Shown: positions 1 to 9,213, counted from the stretch's first letter. The stretch is 64,000 bases of DNA from Cupriavidus sp. EM10 (GCF_018729255.1 NZ_CP076061.1:2418001-2482000), one strand, 5' to 3'. The notes: generated from the letters alone by a model not told the origin. Made by a program: numbers and translations.

Positions 1-254
1 TTGTAGCTGCGGCGCGGGGTTTCGCCGATCTGCAGCGCCAGCTGGTCGCACTGGTCCGCCAGCGACGGCGGCGTCGACGGCGTGGGCTGGAAGCGGGTGG
101 AACCCTGGCGGACGGCATCGGAAATGGCGTCGTTGATGGCGGCGTCGCCGGCGGCTGGCGGCGGCGTCTGCGCGTGCCCGTGGAAAAAAGGCGTCAGGCC
201 GGCGAGCAGCACCGTGAGCAAGGCGAATTGGTTGACATGACGGCGCAGCAGCAT
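1..254 (-). CDS. Secreted hypothetical protein, C-terminus cut by window edge
   Basis: Partial gene whose start lies inside the window and whose 3' end runs off the left edge. The ATG at 254 has a GGAGA ribosome-binding site just upstream. The first 29 residues form a typical Sec signal peptide: two arginines, a Leu/Ala-rich core, then HGHAQ as a likely cleavage site. The mature part is Pro/Ala-rich and then contains a DQCDQLALQI stretch with one cysteine. I do not recognise the family. It is probably a small periplasmic protein. About 84 residues are visible. Confidence 0.7.
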   Translation of the reverse strand, partial: MLLRRHVNQFALLTVLLAGLTPFFHGHAQTPPPAAGDAAINDAISDAVRQGSTRFQPTPSTPPSLADQCDQLALQIGETPRRSY

Positions 255-388
255 GGATGTCTCCGTGGCTGACTGGCACGCCCGCCTGGGCGGCGGGTGG
301 CGGGTCGGGATCACCGGATGGTGGGTTCAGCGATAGTAGCGCCGATCGCGGCAAGCCGTCCATCGCGCCGGCTTGTTTTGGGAACGGC

Positions 389-628
389 TCAGGCGGGTGC
401 GCGCAGCGCCAGGTTGAGCTGGTCCACGGCTTCGGCCCAGTCGGCGTCCTCGACGATCTCGTCGCGCAGCAGCGTGGCCTGCGCCGGCGTCCAGAAGGGC
501 GCATCCCATAGATCCATGGTCTCGGGCAGCGGCGAATGCTTGCCGATGAAGGCGCGGATGCTGGTTTCGTCCGAGGGCAGGCCGAGTTGCGCGAACAGGT
601 CGGAAAACTGGTGGAATGGGGTGTCCAT
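389..628 (-). CDS. DUF2789 family protein
   Basis: A 79-residue cytosolic protein that matches what I know of the DUF2789 family: it opens with MDTPFHQFSDLFAQLGLPSD, has a DAPFWTPAQ motif in the middle and ends with an EDADWAEAVDQL helix. The length is normal for the family. No biochemical function is established for it. It appears monocistronic; the next gene upstream begins more than 500 bases away and I see no strong terminator. Confidence 0.85.
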   Translation of the reverse strand: MDTPFHQFSDLFAQLGLPSDETSIRAFIGKHSPLPETMDLWDAPFWTPAQATLLRDEIVEDADWAEAVDQLNLALRAPA

Positions 629-769
629 GTCGATATTCCTTGAAAGCCGGTGGCTGGACGATTGTCCGCCGGAGCCTTCAGCTTAGGCCAGGATCGGCGG
701 GTCCGCATGGCAGCGGGGCGGCCAATCGGCCGTCAGACAATCGCCCGTCATGGGCCGGCCAGCCTTCGC

Positions 770-1137
770 TCAGCCGCCGATGATCTGCTTCGAGAACGTC
801 GCGCGCTCCATTTCCACGACGTTCACGGTGACCTGCACGGTCTGCCCCGCAGCCCCCGGCCGCACCATTTCAGAAATGGCATTCACGACCAGTTCGCCCA
901 GTTGCTTGCGCACGGCCTGGTCGCGGCCGTCCAGGATCTGCAGCGTGGCGTGCACGAAGGCGCGGTCGGCCGGCTCGGTGCCCTGGCGGAACGTCGACAG
1001 CGTGACGCAACGCGACTTGATGTCGGGCTCCTGGAACTGGCCGCTCGACAGCAGCGCGGCGTTCGCTTCGTCCAGCAGTTCCTCGGGGAGCAGGTCAGGC
1101 GCGTGTTTTCGGTGATCTCGATAATCAGGTGGGGCAT
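770..1137 (-). pseudogene. 5-carboxymethyl-2-hydroxymuconate isomerase-like protein, frameshifted
   Basis: The ATG at 1137 opens MPHLIIEITEN, the usual beginning of CHMI-family (HpaF-like) tautomerases, with the N-terminal proline that acts as catalytic base. After about 12 residues this frame becomes nonsense, while the -1 frame continues with PEELLDEANAALLSSGQFQE, DIKSR and TFRQG as expected, up to the stop at 770. One missing base, most simply in the TTTT run at 1106-1109 (plus strand), would restore a 122-residue protein of normal family length. Members isomerise 5-carboxymethyl-2-hydroxymuconate in homoprotocatechuate degradation, but no other gene of that pathway is nearby, so the substrate is uncertain. 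It may be a real pseudogene or a consensus error. Confidence 0.75.
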
Positions 1138-1227
1138 GGAAGCGGTTCCGTGGGACGGGGCAGGGAACCCGCATCGTACGGCAATCCCGGCTGTCATGTC
1201 GACGCATGACGCGCTAAGCTAGCCGGC

Positions 1228-1722
1228 ATGGACCAATTCTCGCTGGAACTCTTCTGGCGCCTGCTGGGCGGACTCGCCGCGGGCGCCATCATCGGCCTGG
1301 ACCGAAATCTGCACGGCAAGGCGGCCGGCATGCGCACGCTGGGGCTGGTGGCCCTGGGCGCCGCCACGGCGGTTTGCATCGTGACGCTCACCGGGCACCC
1401 GGCCGATGCCATGTCTCGCGTGCTGCAGGGGCTGCTGACCGGGGTGGGATTCCTGGGGGTGGGCGTGATTGCCCGGCACGGCGTGCATGACCGGCCGCAG
1501 GGGCTGACCACGGCGGCCGGCATCTGGCTGGCGGCCATCCTGGGCGCGGCGTCGGGCGCCGGCTACTACGCGATCGTGGTGATGGCGCTGGTGCTGGGCC
1601 TGCTGCTACTGCGGCTCGGTGGCAAGCTGGAAAACCGGCTGCACGCGCGCTTCGACGGCAGGCTCACCAAGAAGCTGCCGCCGCAGCACGACGATGATGC
1701 TGACGACATGCCGCCGCGCTGA
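1228..1722 (+). CDS. MgtC/SapB family inner-membrane protein
   Basis: A 164-residue protein with four or five hydrophobic segments and the signatures of the MgtC/SapB family: AAGAIIGLDRNLHGKAAGMRT near the N-terminus (the conserved Gly-Leu-[DE]-R motif) and GVGFLGVGVIA followed by GLTTAAGIWLAA in the middle. MgtC proteins of pathogens help growth at low magnesium and modulate ATP synthase or phosphate transport; short chromosomal homologues like this one are widespread and mostly uncharacterised. The C-terminal 30 residues are charged and end in an Asp-rich tail. It stands alone, converging on the IclR gene downstream. Confidence 0.85.
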   Translation: MDQFSLELFWRLLGGLAAGAIIGLDRNLHGKAAGMRTLGLVALGAATAVCIVTLTGHPADAMSRVLQGLLTGVGFLGVGVIARHGVHDRPQGLTTAAGIWLAAILGAASGAGYYAIVVMALVLGLLLLRLGGKLENRLHARFDGRLTKKLPPQHDDDADDMPPR

Positions 1723-1746
1723 GCGACGCGGCGTGTCATCCCTTGT

Positions 1747-2615
1747 TCAGCCAGCAACGCCCAGCGCCGCCTCGATGCCCCGGATATGGTGCTGCAGCAG
1801 CGGCCGCACCTTTTCCAGCAGGTGGGCGGGCGGCACCAGCGCGTTGGGGCCGCTGCAGCTCAGCGTCATCGGCGGCAGCGACTTGCCCGGACGGAACGCC
1901 AGCGCAATTGAGTTGATGTCCGGCAGCCATTCGCCGAACGAGGTGGTGCAGCCCAGCCGGCGCTGCTCGTCGCGGCAGTTCGACAGGATGCCTTCGGCCT
2001 GCGCGGCGCTGACCTTGTCGTCGGCGCGGAAGGCGGTCAGCGCCTGGCGCTGCTCGGCGGGCGGCAGGGCCAGCAGGTACGCGCGGCCCGCCGCCGTGGT
2101 CAGGCCCGATACCCGGCTGCCCACCGGCACGCGCAGCGTCAGGTAGCTTTCCGACTGGCAGTTCTCGTAGATCAGCATGCGGCCACGGTCGCGCACGATC
2201 AGCGACGCCACGCCTTGCGACAGCTCGGCCAGTTCGCGCATGAACGGCTTGGCCACCGACAGCACGTCGGCGCCTTGCTGCCCCGCCGGCGCCAGCGCCA
2301 GCGCGGAGCTGCCCAGGCGGTAGCGGACGGGGTCCGTCAGCGCCTGCAGGTAGCCCAGTTCGGTCAGCGTGTGGGTCAGCCGCGAGATCGTCGATTTCGG
2401 CAGGCCGCAGCGCTGGGCCAGTTCGGCGTTGCCCAGCTCGGCGTCGAAGCTGCGGAAACAGGCCATCACGTCCAGCCCGCGAGCCAGCGCCGTCACGAAG
2501 TGGCGGTCTTCCTTGCGGTTGTCCTTCCTGGCGGGGCGGCGCCGGCTTGCGTGGCCTCGTGGTTGTCGGGCGTTTCCGCCTCGGCGTCCAGGCGTTCGGT
2601 CAGGGTATCTTCCAT
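1747..2615 (-). CDS. IclR family transcriptional regulator (frameshift near N-terminus)
   Basis: An IclR-type regulator: a winged HTH (ALARGLDVMACF, then LAQRCGLPKSTISRLTHTL) followed by the ligand-binding domain containing YLTLRVPVGSR, TTAAGRAYLLA and an ILSNCRDEQRRLG segment. The natural ATG at 2615 lies 8 bases after the stop of the acyl-CoA synthetase gene and encodes MEDTLTERLDAEAE, but that frame hits a stop before the HTH. Adding one base to the G4 run at 2533-2536 (plus strand) joins this N-terminus to the HTH frame and gives 289 residues. Without the correction the only plausible start is GTG at 2496 (249 residues, HTH still complete). Tight coupling to the upstream ligase suggests it controls that operon. 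Confidence 0.8.
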
Positions 2616-2623
2616 GATGCGGC

Positions 2624-4225
2624 TCACACGTTGCCGGCCGCCAGCTGCTCGCGCAGGCGGGCCTTGAGGATCTTGCCGGACGGCGCGGCAGGCAACTGCT
2701 GCACCGTGCGGATTTCGACGGGAATCTTGTAGGGCGACAGCCGTTCGCGCAGGAACGCCCGCAGCGCGGGCTCGTCCAGCGCCATGCCGCCGCGCACCTC
2801 GACAAACGCGATCACTTCCTCGTTGCCTTCCACGGTGCGGCCCACCACGGCCGACTGCAGCACGGCCGGGAAGGCATTGAGCGATTGCTCCACTTCCTCC
2901 GGGTACACGTTGAAGCCCGAATGGATGATGATTTCCTTCGATCGGCCGACGATGGACACCGCGCCGTCGTCATCGATGCGCGCCAGGTCGCCGGTATGCA
3001 GCCAGCCGTCGCTGTCGATGGTCTGCGCGGTCAGGTCGGGGCGGCGGTAGTAGCCCTTCATCACGTTGGGCCCGCGCACCAGCAGTTCGCCACTGCCGTC
3101 TGGCAGCGGGTTGCCCAGGCGGATTTCCACGTCCGGCACGGCCGGCCCCACCGAGCAGTCACCGCGCGGCTGTTCCACGCGGGTCTGGCAGACCGTGGGG
3201 GACGTCTCGGTCATGCCGTAGCCGTTGTTCAGCACGATGCCGAACGCGTCCTCGAAGGCGGCCTTCAGCGATGCCGTCAGCGGCGCGCCGCCCGACTGCG
3301 CGATACGCAGCGACGGCGTGCGCAGCGACTGGTTGTTCGCGCGCCCCCATTCGATGATCTTCGCGTACATGGCCGGCACGCCGTGCAGCACGGTCAGCTG
3401 GTCGTCGATCAGCGTGCGCACCAGCTTGTCGGGGCGGAAGCGCGGCTCGTAAAAGACCGTCGCGCCGTTCGACACCGGGCCCACCAGCAGCACCGACAGG
3501 CCGTACACATGCGAGATCGGCAGCACGCCGTAGACGCGGTCGCCGGGCTTCACGCGCGACTGCAGCCGGTTGGAATGGCCGATGAACATCAGGTTGGCGT
3601 GCGTCAGCATCACCGCCTTGGCCGCGCCGGTGGTGCCGGTCGTGTAGATCATCGCCGCCACCTGCCGGCGCGGATCGGCCTCTACGGGTTCGGGCTCGAC
3701 ACCATCGTCGACGGCGCTGACCAGCAGCTTGCCGACGTGCGTCCAGTCGGCCCATTGCGCGCCACGCGCCAGGCCGTGCTCGCGGGCTTCGGGGAAATCG
3801 TTGTCGAGATACAGCGTCACGCGCGCGCCGGCATGCTCGACGATGTTGGCGATCTCGCGCTGCGACAGCCGGGCGTTGACCGGCACCGACCAGGCATCGA
3901 TCGCGCTCAGCGCCAGCAGCAGCACCGCGCAGCCCACGCTGTTCTCGGTAACCAGCACCACGCGGTCGCCGCCGCGCACGCCCAGCCCGGAGAGCGTGGC
4001 GGCCGTTTCGCGCACCGCCACGTCGAGTTCGGCGTAGCGCAGGGCCCGGTGCGCATCCATGACCGCGATGCGGTCGGGCGTGCTGGCTACCCAGGGCGCC
4101 ATGGTCTGGTGCAGACGGGCGAACGACGGTTCGAACGGCGGCGGGGTATCGGAAGGATTTGCGCCGGATGGCGCGATGGCGGGCGCGGCCCCGGTATGGG
4201 TCGCGGATGCAGCGGTACTGCGCAT
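2624..4225 (-). CDS. AMP-dependent acyl-CoA synthetase/ligase
   Basis: A class I adenylate-forming enzyme (ANL superfamily) that activates a carboxylic acid as acyl-AMP and transfers it to CoA. Diagnostic motifs occur in order: the phosphate-binding loop YTTGTTGAAKAVMLTH, the A5 motif YGMTETSP, WLHTGDLARID with its adenosine-binding aspartate, GRSKEIIIHSGFNVYP at the hinge, and the catalytic lysine in PSGKILK near the C-terminus. I chose the ATG at 4225 because GGAG lies six bases upstream; this gives 533 residues, preceded by an Ala/Pro-rich lead-in. The substrate (medium-chain, aromatic or branched acid) cannot be told. The IclR gene follows 8 bases downstream, so the two probably form an operon. 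Confidence 0.87.
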   Translation of the reverse strand: MRSTAASATHTGAAPAIAPSGANPSDTPPPFEPSFARLHQTMAPWVASTPDRIAVMDAHRALRYAELDVAVRETAATLSGLGVRGGDRVVLVTENSVGCAVLLLALSAIDAWSVPVNARLSQREIANIVEHAGARVTLYLDNDFPEAREHGLARGAQWADWTHVGKLLVSAVDDGVEPEPVEADPRRQVAAMIYTTGTTGAAKAVMLTHANLMFIGHSNRLQSRVKPGDRVYGVLPISHVYGLSVLLVGPVSNGATVFYEPRFRPDKLVRTLIDDQLTVLHGVPAMYAKIIEWGRANNQSLRTPSLRIAQSGGAPLTASLKAAFEDAFGIVLNNGYGMTETSPTVCQTRVEQPRGDCSVGPAVPDVEIRLGNPLPDGSGELLVRGPNVMKGYYRRPDLTAQTIDSDGWLHTGDLARIDDDGAVSIVGRSKEIIIHSGFNVYPEEVEQSLNAFPAVLQSAVVGRTVEGNEEVIAFVEVRGGMALDEPALRAFLRERLSPYKIPVEIRTVQQLPAAPSGKILKARLREQLAAGNV

Positions 4226-4541
4226 GGTGTCTCCGGGTAAGGCTCCGGCGTGGCCTGTTGGATCGCCGGTATTCGATGTCGGTGATCGTCCCATCGTTCT
4301 TCGAAAGGTGTCAACCGCAGGGTGGAACGATGGTTTTGCAGGGCAGAATAAGAGAGAAAATCTCTGTGCGAATATCGGCGGGCGCAAGGGCATCGAAATC
4401 CCGTTGAAGCCCTGTTTTGTCCTGTTTGCGACATGTCTGGCCAATGTCTTCGCCAAGAAACATGGCTTTCCCTACGTCTATAAAGACAATACAGATGAGA
4501 ACGCTTATCATGTGCGTTACATTTTTCGGGCATCGTAAAAC
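4226..4541. other. Divergent intergenic region, 316 bases
   Basis: Separates the acyl-CoA synthetase (minus) from the iron-uptake operon (plus). It is more AT-rich than its surroundings in its right half and should hold promoters for both directions. The only specific element I see is the Fur-box-like palindrome listed separately. No gene is supported here. Confidence 0.5.
4495..4511 (+). promoter_or_regulatory. Fur-box-like palindrome upstream of iron-uptake operon
   Basis: ATGAGAA-CGC-TTATCAT is a 7-3-7 inverted repeat with one mismatch, 31 bases before the DUF3649 start codon. It resembles the core of the Fur consensus (ATAATGATAATCAT-type half sites). Together with the siderophore-receptor operon downstream it suggests iron-dependent repression. 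The match is partial and made by eye. Confidence 0.45.
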
Positions 4542-4841
4542 ATGAAGCAGGGCGTTCCGATCGGCTATCGCACGGCGATTGCCTCGCGCGCGGTGGCCGC
4601 CATCCTGGGCGGTTATGCCGTTGCCGCATTGGCCACGGGATGCCTGGCGCTGATGCTCGCCAACTGGACCGGCATGGCGCGGGTCGAGGCGGTCATCACG
4701 TCGACGCTGCTGTCGTTCCTGTGGTTTGCGCTGGCCGTGGTCTGGGTGTTTGCCGCCGATACGGCCTGGCGCGCCTGGATCGGCCTGGCCGTGCCCGCCG
4801 CCGTGCTGGGCCTTGGCTGGCTTGCCCTGCGGAGCGCGTGA
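4542..4841 (+). CDS. DUF3649 family membrane protein (iron-uptake associated)
   Basis: A 99-residue protein with three predicted transmembrane segments (about residues 17-40, 49-70 and 75-95), matching DUF3649, a family usually found beside PepSY-domain and DUF3325 proteins in siderophore-uptake loci. Its TGA overlaps the ATG of the PepSY gene (ATGA), showing translational coupling. It is the first gene of the putative Fur-controlled operon. Its exact role is not known; it probably assists the PepSY protein in the inner membrane, perhaps in ferric-siderophore reduction. Confidence 0.75.
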   Translation: MKQGVPIGYRTAIASRAVAAILGGYAVAALATGCLALMLANWTGMARVEAVITSTLLSFLWFALAVVWVFAADTAWRAWIGLAVPAAVLGLGWLALRSA

Positions 4842-6498
4842 TGGCCGAGCTCAAGAAGGGTCAGGGCCTGCGCCAGTCGATGGCGTGGCTGCACACGTGG
4901 TCGGGCCTGCTGGTGTGCTGGGTGCTGTTCCTGGTGTTCTGCGCCGGCACCGCCAGCTACTTCAAGGACGAGGTCAGCATCTGGATGAAGCCGGAGCTGC
5001 ACGGTTCGCTGAACCGGAAGGTATCGGCCGATGACGCCGCCCAGCGGGCCATCGCCTATCTGCAGCGCGAGGCCCCCACCGCCGAGCGCTGGTTCGTCAC
5101 GCTGCCCGACGATCGCAATCCCGCCATTTCGATGTTCTGGCTGCGCCCGGCCACGCCGGCGGACGCGGGCAAGTCCAATCGCGCCCGGCTGGAGACCCGC
5201 ACGCTCGACGCGGCGACCGGCGAGCCGATCCCCGGCGCCCGCGACACACGCGGCGGCGAATTCCTGTACCGGCTCCATTTCGACCTGCACTACATGCCCG
5301 CCCTGTGGGCGCGCTGGATCATCGGCTTCTGCTCGATGTTCATGCTGGTGGCCATCATCAGCGGCGTCATCACCCACCGGCGCATCTTTGCCGACTTCTT
5401 CACGTTCCGCGCCTGCAAGGGGCAGCGTTCCTGGCTCGATGCGCACAACGCCGTGGCCGTGCTGGCGCTGCCGTTCCACCTGATGATCACCTACACGGGG
5501 CTGGTCACGCTGCTGTTCCTGTACATGCCCTGGGGCATCCAGGCCGTATACAAGGGCAACGAACAGGCATTCAACGCCGAACTGGCGGCCCGTGCGCCGC
5601 GCGTGAAGCCGACCAACGAAGCCGCGCCGCTGGCACCGGTGGGCCCGATGCTGGCGCAGGCGTCGGCACACTGGCAGGGCGGCGCGCCGCACCGTCTCAC
5701 CATCGAGGCGCCCAACAAGGCCAACGCCACCGTGGCCGTGGCGCGCGAGGAAGGGCGCCAGTTCGGCACGACCACGCCGACCGTTGTCTTTGCAGGCCCC
5801 ACGGGCGAACTGAAGGCGACGCTGGGCGATACGGTGGCGCCGGCCAGCACCACGCGCTGGACGATGATGGGCCTGCACGTGGCCCACTTCGCGCCGCCGC
5901 TGCTGCGCGCGCTGTTCTTTGCGTCCGGCCTGGCCGGCTGCCTGATGGTGGCGACCGGGGCCTTGCTGTGGGCCGTCAAGACGCGGCAGAGCCATGCGAA
6001 ACGGATTGCTGCCACGGGACGCACGCCATTTGGCCTGCGGCTGGTCGAGGCGCTCAACCTCGGCGTGATCGCCGGCCTGCCGATCGCGTTCGGCGCGTAC
6101 TTCTGGGCCAACCGCTTGTTGCCGGTGGATCTGGCGCAACGTCAGGCCGCAGAGATCCAGGCATTCTTCGGCGCCTGGGCTGTGGCGGCGTTGCTGGCGC
6201 AATGGCGTCCGACGCGTGCCATGTGGCGCGTGCAGCTGTGGGCGGGGCGGCGCTGTTCGCCGGCCTGCCGGTGCTGAACGCGCTGACCACCTCCACCCAC
6301 CTTGGCGTGACGCTGTTCCACGGGCCTGTCGTCGTCGCGGGCTTCGACCTGACGGTGCTGGCGCTGGGCGTCGGCCTGGGCGCCGCGGCCAGGATGCTCG
6401 GCAACCGTGGGGCCGCGCCCCGCAAGGCCGCCGCCCCGCGTGCGGTGGCCGGCGTGGGCGAGATGCCGCGCGAGATGCCACGTGAGGTGTCTCAATGA
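4841..6498 (+). pseudogene. PepSY-associated TM protein (iron-regulated), frameshifted
   Basis: A large inner-membrane protein of the PepSY_TM (PiuB/FoxB-like) family. It has an N-terminal TM helix (LHTWSGLLVCWVLFLVFCAG), a periplasmic PepSY-like domain, a TM pair around residues 160-220 with His residues suited to haem binding, another periplasmic stretch, and C-terminal helices. The first frame runs on into arginine-rich nonsense ending at 6277. The sequence LFAGLPVLNALTTSTHLGV and the final helices continue in the -1 frame to the stop at 6498. One extra G in the G4 run at 6244-6247 gives a seamless 552-residue protein. FoxB, a family member, reduces ferric siderophores at the inner membrane. 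The gene overlaps both neighbours by ATGA, which argues that the complete frame is functional. Confidence 0.8.
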
Positions 6499-6878
6499 GC
6501 GCCGAGGCAATGCTGCCGGTCGGACCGGCCTGCGTGGCAGGCCTGGGATTCGCTGTCGGCGGATTCATGTGGCTGGCCCAGGCCATGGATCGCCATCACG
6601 CCGACATGTTCGGGCGCGGCAGCGCACCGGCGCCGGCCGTGGCCGCGCGCCTGCGCTGGCAGGGCACGATTGCCCTGACGCTGGCGCTGGCCACCTGCGT
6701 GCTGGCCGAAGGCTGGGCCTTCGGCATCGTCTACTGGGCCGGGCTGCTGACGCTGGGCGCGCTGAGCGTGGTAGCGGCGTTCTCGTGGGCGCCGCATGCC
6801 ACACCCAGGCTGGCGCGGGCGTCCATCGCCGTGGGCATGGCTGCCACCCTGGCGTCGCCCTGGCTGATGGCGTCATAG
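6495..6878 (+). CDS. DUF3325 family membrane protein (iron-uptake associated)
   Basis: A 127-residue protein with three or four hydrophobic helices and the MDRHHADMFGR segment after the first helix, matching DUF3325, a family described as putative iron-uptake proteins. It starts with ATG overlapping the PepSY stop (ATGA) and is followed after 133 bases by the TonB-dependent receptor. It is the third member of the DUF3649/PepSY/DUF3325 trio and probably works with the PepSY protein at the inner membrane. Confidence 0.8.
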   Translation: MSAEAMLPVGPACVAGLGFAVGGFMWLAQAMDRHHADMFGRGSAPAPAVAARLRWQGTIALTLALATCVLAEGWAFGIVYWAGLLTLGALSVVAAFSWAPHATPRLARASIAVGMAATLASPWLMAS

Positions 6879-7000
6879 CCAGCCAACCCCGCCCCAACGA
6901 ACACCAGAGCATTGCCGACAGAGCGATGCCGCCATTCAGGACACGGGTCACGCCTGTCCGCCGCGTCGAGACGCGGTGCAGGAGAAATCGATTCATTTTG

Positions 7001-7014
7001 GGAGTGTCATCTTG
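7001..7014 (+). promoter_or_regulatory. Ribosome-binding site deciding a TTG start
   Basis: GGAG at 7001-7004, then seven bases, then TTG at 7012. An in-frame GTG at 6976 has no comparable site, and no ATG exists before the signal peptide. This spacing makes TTG the best start for the TonB-dependent receptor. Confidence 0.6.
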
Positions 7015-9213
7015 TCGTTTGCCGTACCTCGCGCCACTGCGCACCTCACACGTTCCAATCGTTCATCGCGTACCGCGCGGCTGAGCTTTCTGGCCGCCTC
7101 GCTGGCCGCCGCCGGCGTGCTGCCGTCGCTGGCCTTCGCGCAGGAGGCCGCCCCGGCCGCGCAGCAGACGCTGCCCACCGTGACCGTCAAGGGCGAGAGC
7201 TCGCCTGACCAGTTGCCCGCGCCGTATGCCGGCGGCCAGGTGGCACGCGGCGCCCGCATCGGCCTGCTGGGCAACCAGGACTTCATGGACGTGCCGTTCA
7301 GCGTCACGTCGTACACGGCCGATCAGATCCAGAACCAGCAGGCCCACACGGTGGGCCAGGTGCTGGCCGACGATCCGGCCGTCCGCGTCAGCTCGGGCTT
7401 CGGCAACTTCGCCGAAACCTACGTGGTACGCGGTTTCGCGCTGGCCTCGGACGATCTGGGCTACAACGGCCTGTTCGGCATCGCCCCGCGCCAGCTGGCA
7501 TCGACCGAAGGGCTGGAGCGCGTGGAAGTGTTCCGCGGCGCCAACGCCTTCCTGACCGGTGTATCGGCCACCGGCTCCACGGTGGGCGGCTCGATAAACC
7601 TGGTGCCCAAGTACGCCACGGCGGCGCCGATCACCCAGGGCACCCTAGACTACACCAGCGACGGCCAGGCCGGCGGCCATCTCGACGTGGGCCGCCGCTT
7701 TGGCGACAAGAAGCAGTTTGGCGTTCGCATGAACGCCATGGCGCGCGGTGGCGATACGGCCATCGACAATGAAAGCCGCCAGCAGCGCCTGTTCACGCTG
7801 GGCCTGGACTACCAGGGCGACAACCTGCGCGTGAACGCCGATTTCGGCTACCAAAAGCAGCGCATCTACCAGGGCCGCAGCACGGTCACGCTGACCGGTA
7901 CGGCGCTGCCGCCGGTGCCGTCGGCCACGACGAACTTCGCGCAGCCGTGGACGAATTCGTCGCTGGAAGACATCTACGGGACGATCCGCGCCGAGTACGA
8001 CATCACCAGGGACTGGACGGCCTATGCGGCCTTCGGCGGCCATCACACCAACGAATTCGGCAGCTACAGCAGCGCCAGCGTCGGCAACAACGGCGTGGGC
8101 ACGGCCACGCGCCTGACCGTGCCGTACGAGCAGGACACGTTCTCCGGCGAAGTTGGCGTGCGGGGCCGGTTCGTGACCGGGCCGGTCAAGCATACGGTGA
8201 ACCTGAGCTGGTCGGGCCTGGAGCAGAAGAAGGCCACGGCGTTCGAGTTCTCGAGCGCATTCGCCACCAATCTCTACAACGCGCCTACCGTTGCGTATCC
8301 GTCGGCACCTGCCACGGGCAACATGTCGGACCCGTACGTCACGCAGCGGACCAACCTCAACGGCGTGTCGGTGTCCGATACGCTGGGCTTCCTGAACGAC
8401 CGCGTGCTGCTGACCGCCGGCGTGCGCCAGCAGGTGATCAACGTGCGGGCCTACGCCACGGCCACGGGCGCGCAGACGTCGACCTATAGCGATTCGGCCA
8501 CGTCGCCGATGTTCGGCCTGGTCGTCAAGCCGCTGCAGAACGTGTCGGTGTACTACAACTACATCGAAGGCCTGGCGCAGGGTCCGACGGCCGGCAACAC
8601 CGCCGTCAACCGTGGCGAGGTGTTCGCGCCGGTCAAGTCGAAGCAGCATGAGGCGGGCGTGAAGTACGACGCCGGATCGTTCGGCACGACGCTGGCGGTC
8701 TTCCAGATCGAGCAGCCGCAGGGCACCACCATGCAGGGCAATGTGTTCGGCCTGCAGGACTTGCGCAATCGCGGCGTGGAGCTGAGCGTGTTTGGCGAAC
8801 CGCTGCGCGGCGTACGCCTGCTGGGCGGCGTGTCGTATATCGACTCGCAGTACCAGAACACCGGTAATCCGCTGACCGAGGGCAAGAAGGGCGTCGGCAT
8901 TCCGAACTACACGATGACGCTGAGCGGCGAGTACGACCTGCCGTTCCTGGCTGGCGCCACGGTGTCGGGCCGCTTCATCCAGACCGGCCGCCAGTACGCC
9001 AACAACACGAACACGATTGCACTGCCGTCGTGGAACCGCTTCGACCTGGGCGCGCGTTACACCTTCAAGGCCTCGCAGATGCGCTACACGGTGCGTGCGG
9101 CCGTCGAGAACCTGGCGAACAAGGATTACTGGGCTGGCGTGTCGACGTCGGCCAGCACGCTGTCTATCGGCAATCCGCGTACGTTCAAGGTATCGATGAC
9201 GGTCGACTACTAA
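7012..9213 (+). CDS. TonB-dependent siderophore receptor
   Basis: An outer-membrane ferric-siderophore receptor of 733 residues from the TTG start. It has a signal peptide ending near LAFAQEA, a TonB box candidate LPTVTVKGE, and a plug domain with DVPFSVTSYTADQI, YVVRGF and GLERVEVFRGANAFL...GGSINLVPK. The C-terminal beta-barrel includes a TonB_dep_Rec domain and ends in FKVSMTVDY, with the terminal aromatic residue required for barrel assembly. It is the last gene of the DUF3649-PepSY-DUF3325 operon, fitting capture of ferric siderophore at the outer membrane followed by iron release at the inner membrane. Its stop codon overlaps the stop of the convergent AraC gene. The ligand is unknown. 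Confidence 0.9.
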   Translation: MSFAVPRATAHLTRSNRSSRTARLSFLAASLAAAGVLPSLAFAQEAAPAAQQTLPTVTVKGESSPDQLPAPYAGGQVARGARIGLLGNQDFMDVPFSVTSYTADQIQNQQAHTVGQVLADDPAVRVSSGFGNFAETYVVRGFALASDDLGYNGLFGIAPRQLASTEGLERVEVFRGANAFLTGVSATGSTVGGSINLVPKYATAAPITQGTLDYTSDGQAGGHLDVGRRFGDKKQFGVRMNAMARGGDTAIDNESRQQRLFTLGLDYQGDNLRVNADFGYQKQRIYQGRSTVTLTGTALPPVPSATTNFAQPWTNSSLEDIYGTIRAEYDITRDWTAYAAFGGHHTNEFGSYSSASVGNNGVGTATRLTVPYEQDTFSGEVGVRGRFVTGPVKHTVNLSWSGLEQKKATAFEFSSAFATNLYNAPTVAYPSAPATGNMSDPYVTQRTNLNGVSVSDTLGFLNDRVLLTAGVRQQVINVRAYATATGAQTSTYSDSATSPMFGLVVKPLQNVSVYYNYIEGLAQGPTAGNTAVNRGEVFAPVKSKQHEAGVKYDAGSFGTTLAVFQIEQPQGTTMQGNVFGLQDLRNRGVELSVFGEPLRGVRLLGGVSYIDSQYQNTGNPLTEGKKGVGIPNYTMTLSGEYDLPFLAGATVSGRFIQTGRQYANNTNTIALPSWNRFDLGARYTFKASQMRYTVRAAVENLANKDYWAGVSTSASTLSIGNPRTFKVSMTVDY

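Noticed and set aside
2885..4240. Long plus-strand open frame opposite the acyl-CoA synthetase
   Set aside because: Its His/Arg/Gln-rich composition is the typical shadow of a high-GC gene on the other strand; the minus-strand frame has all ligase motifs.
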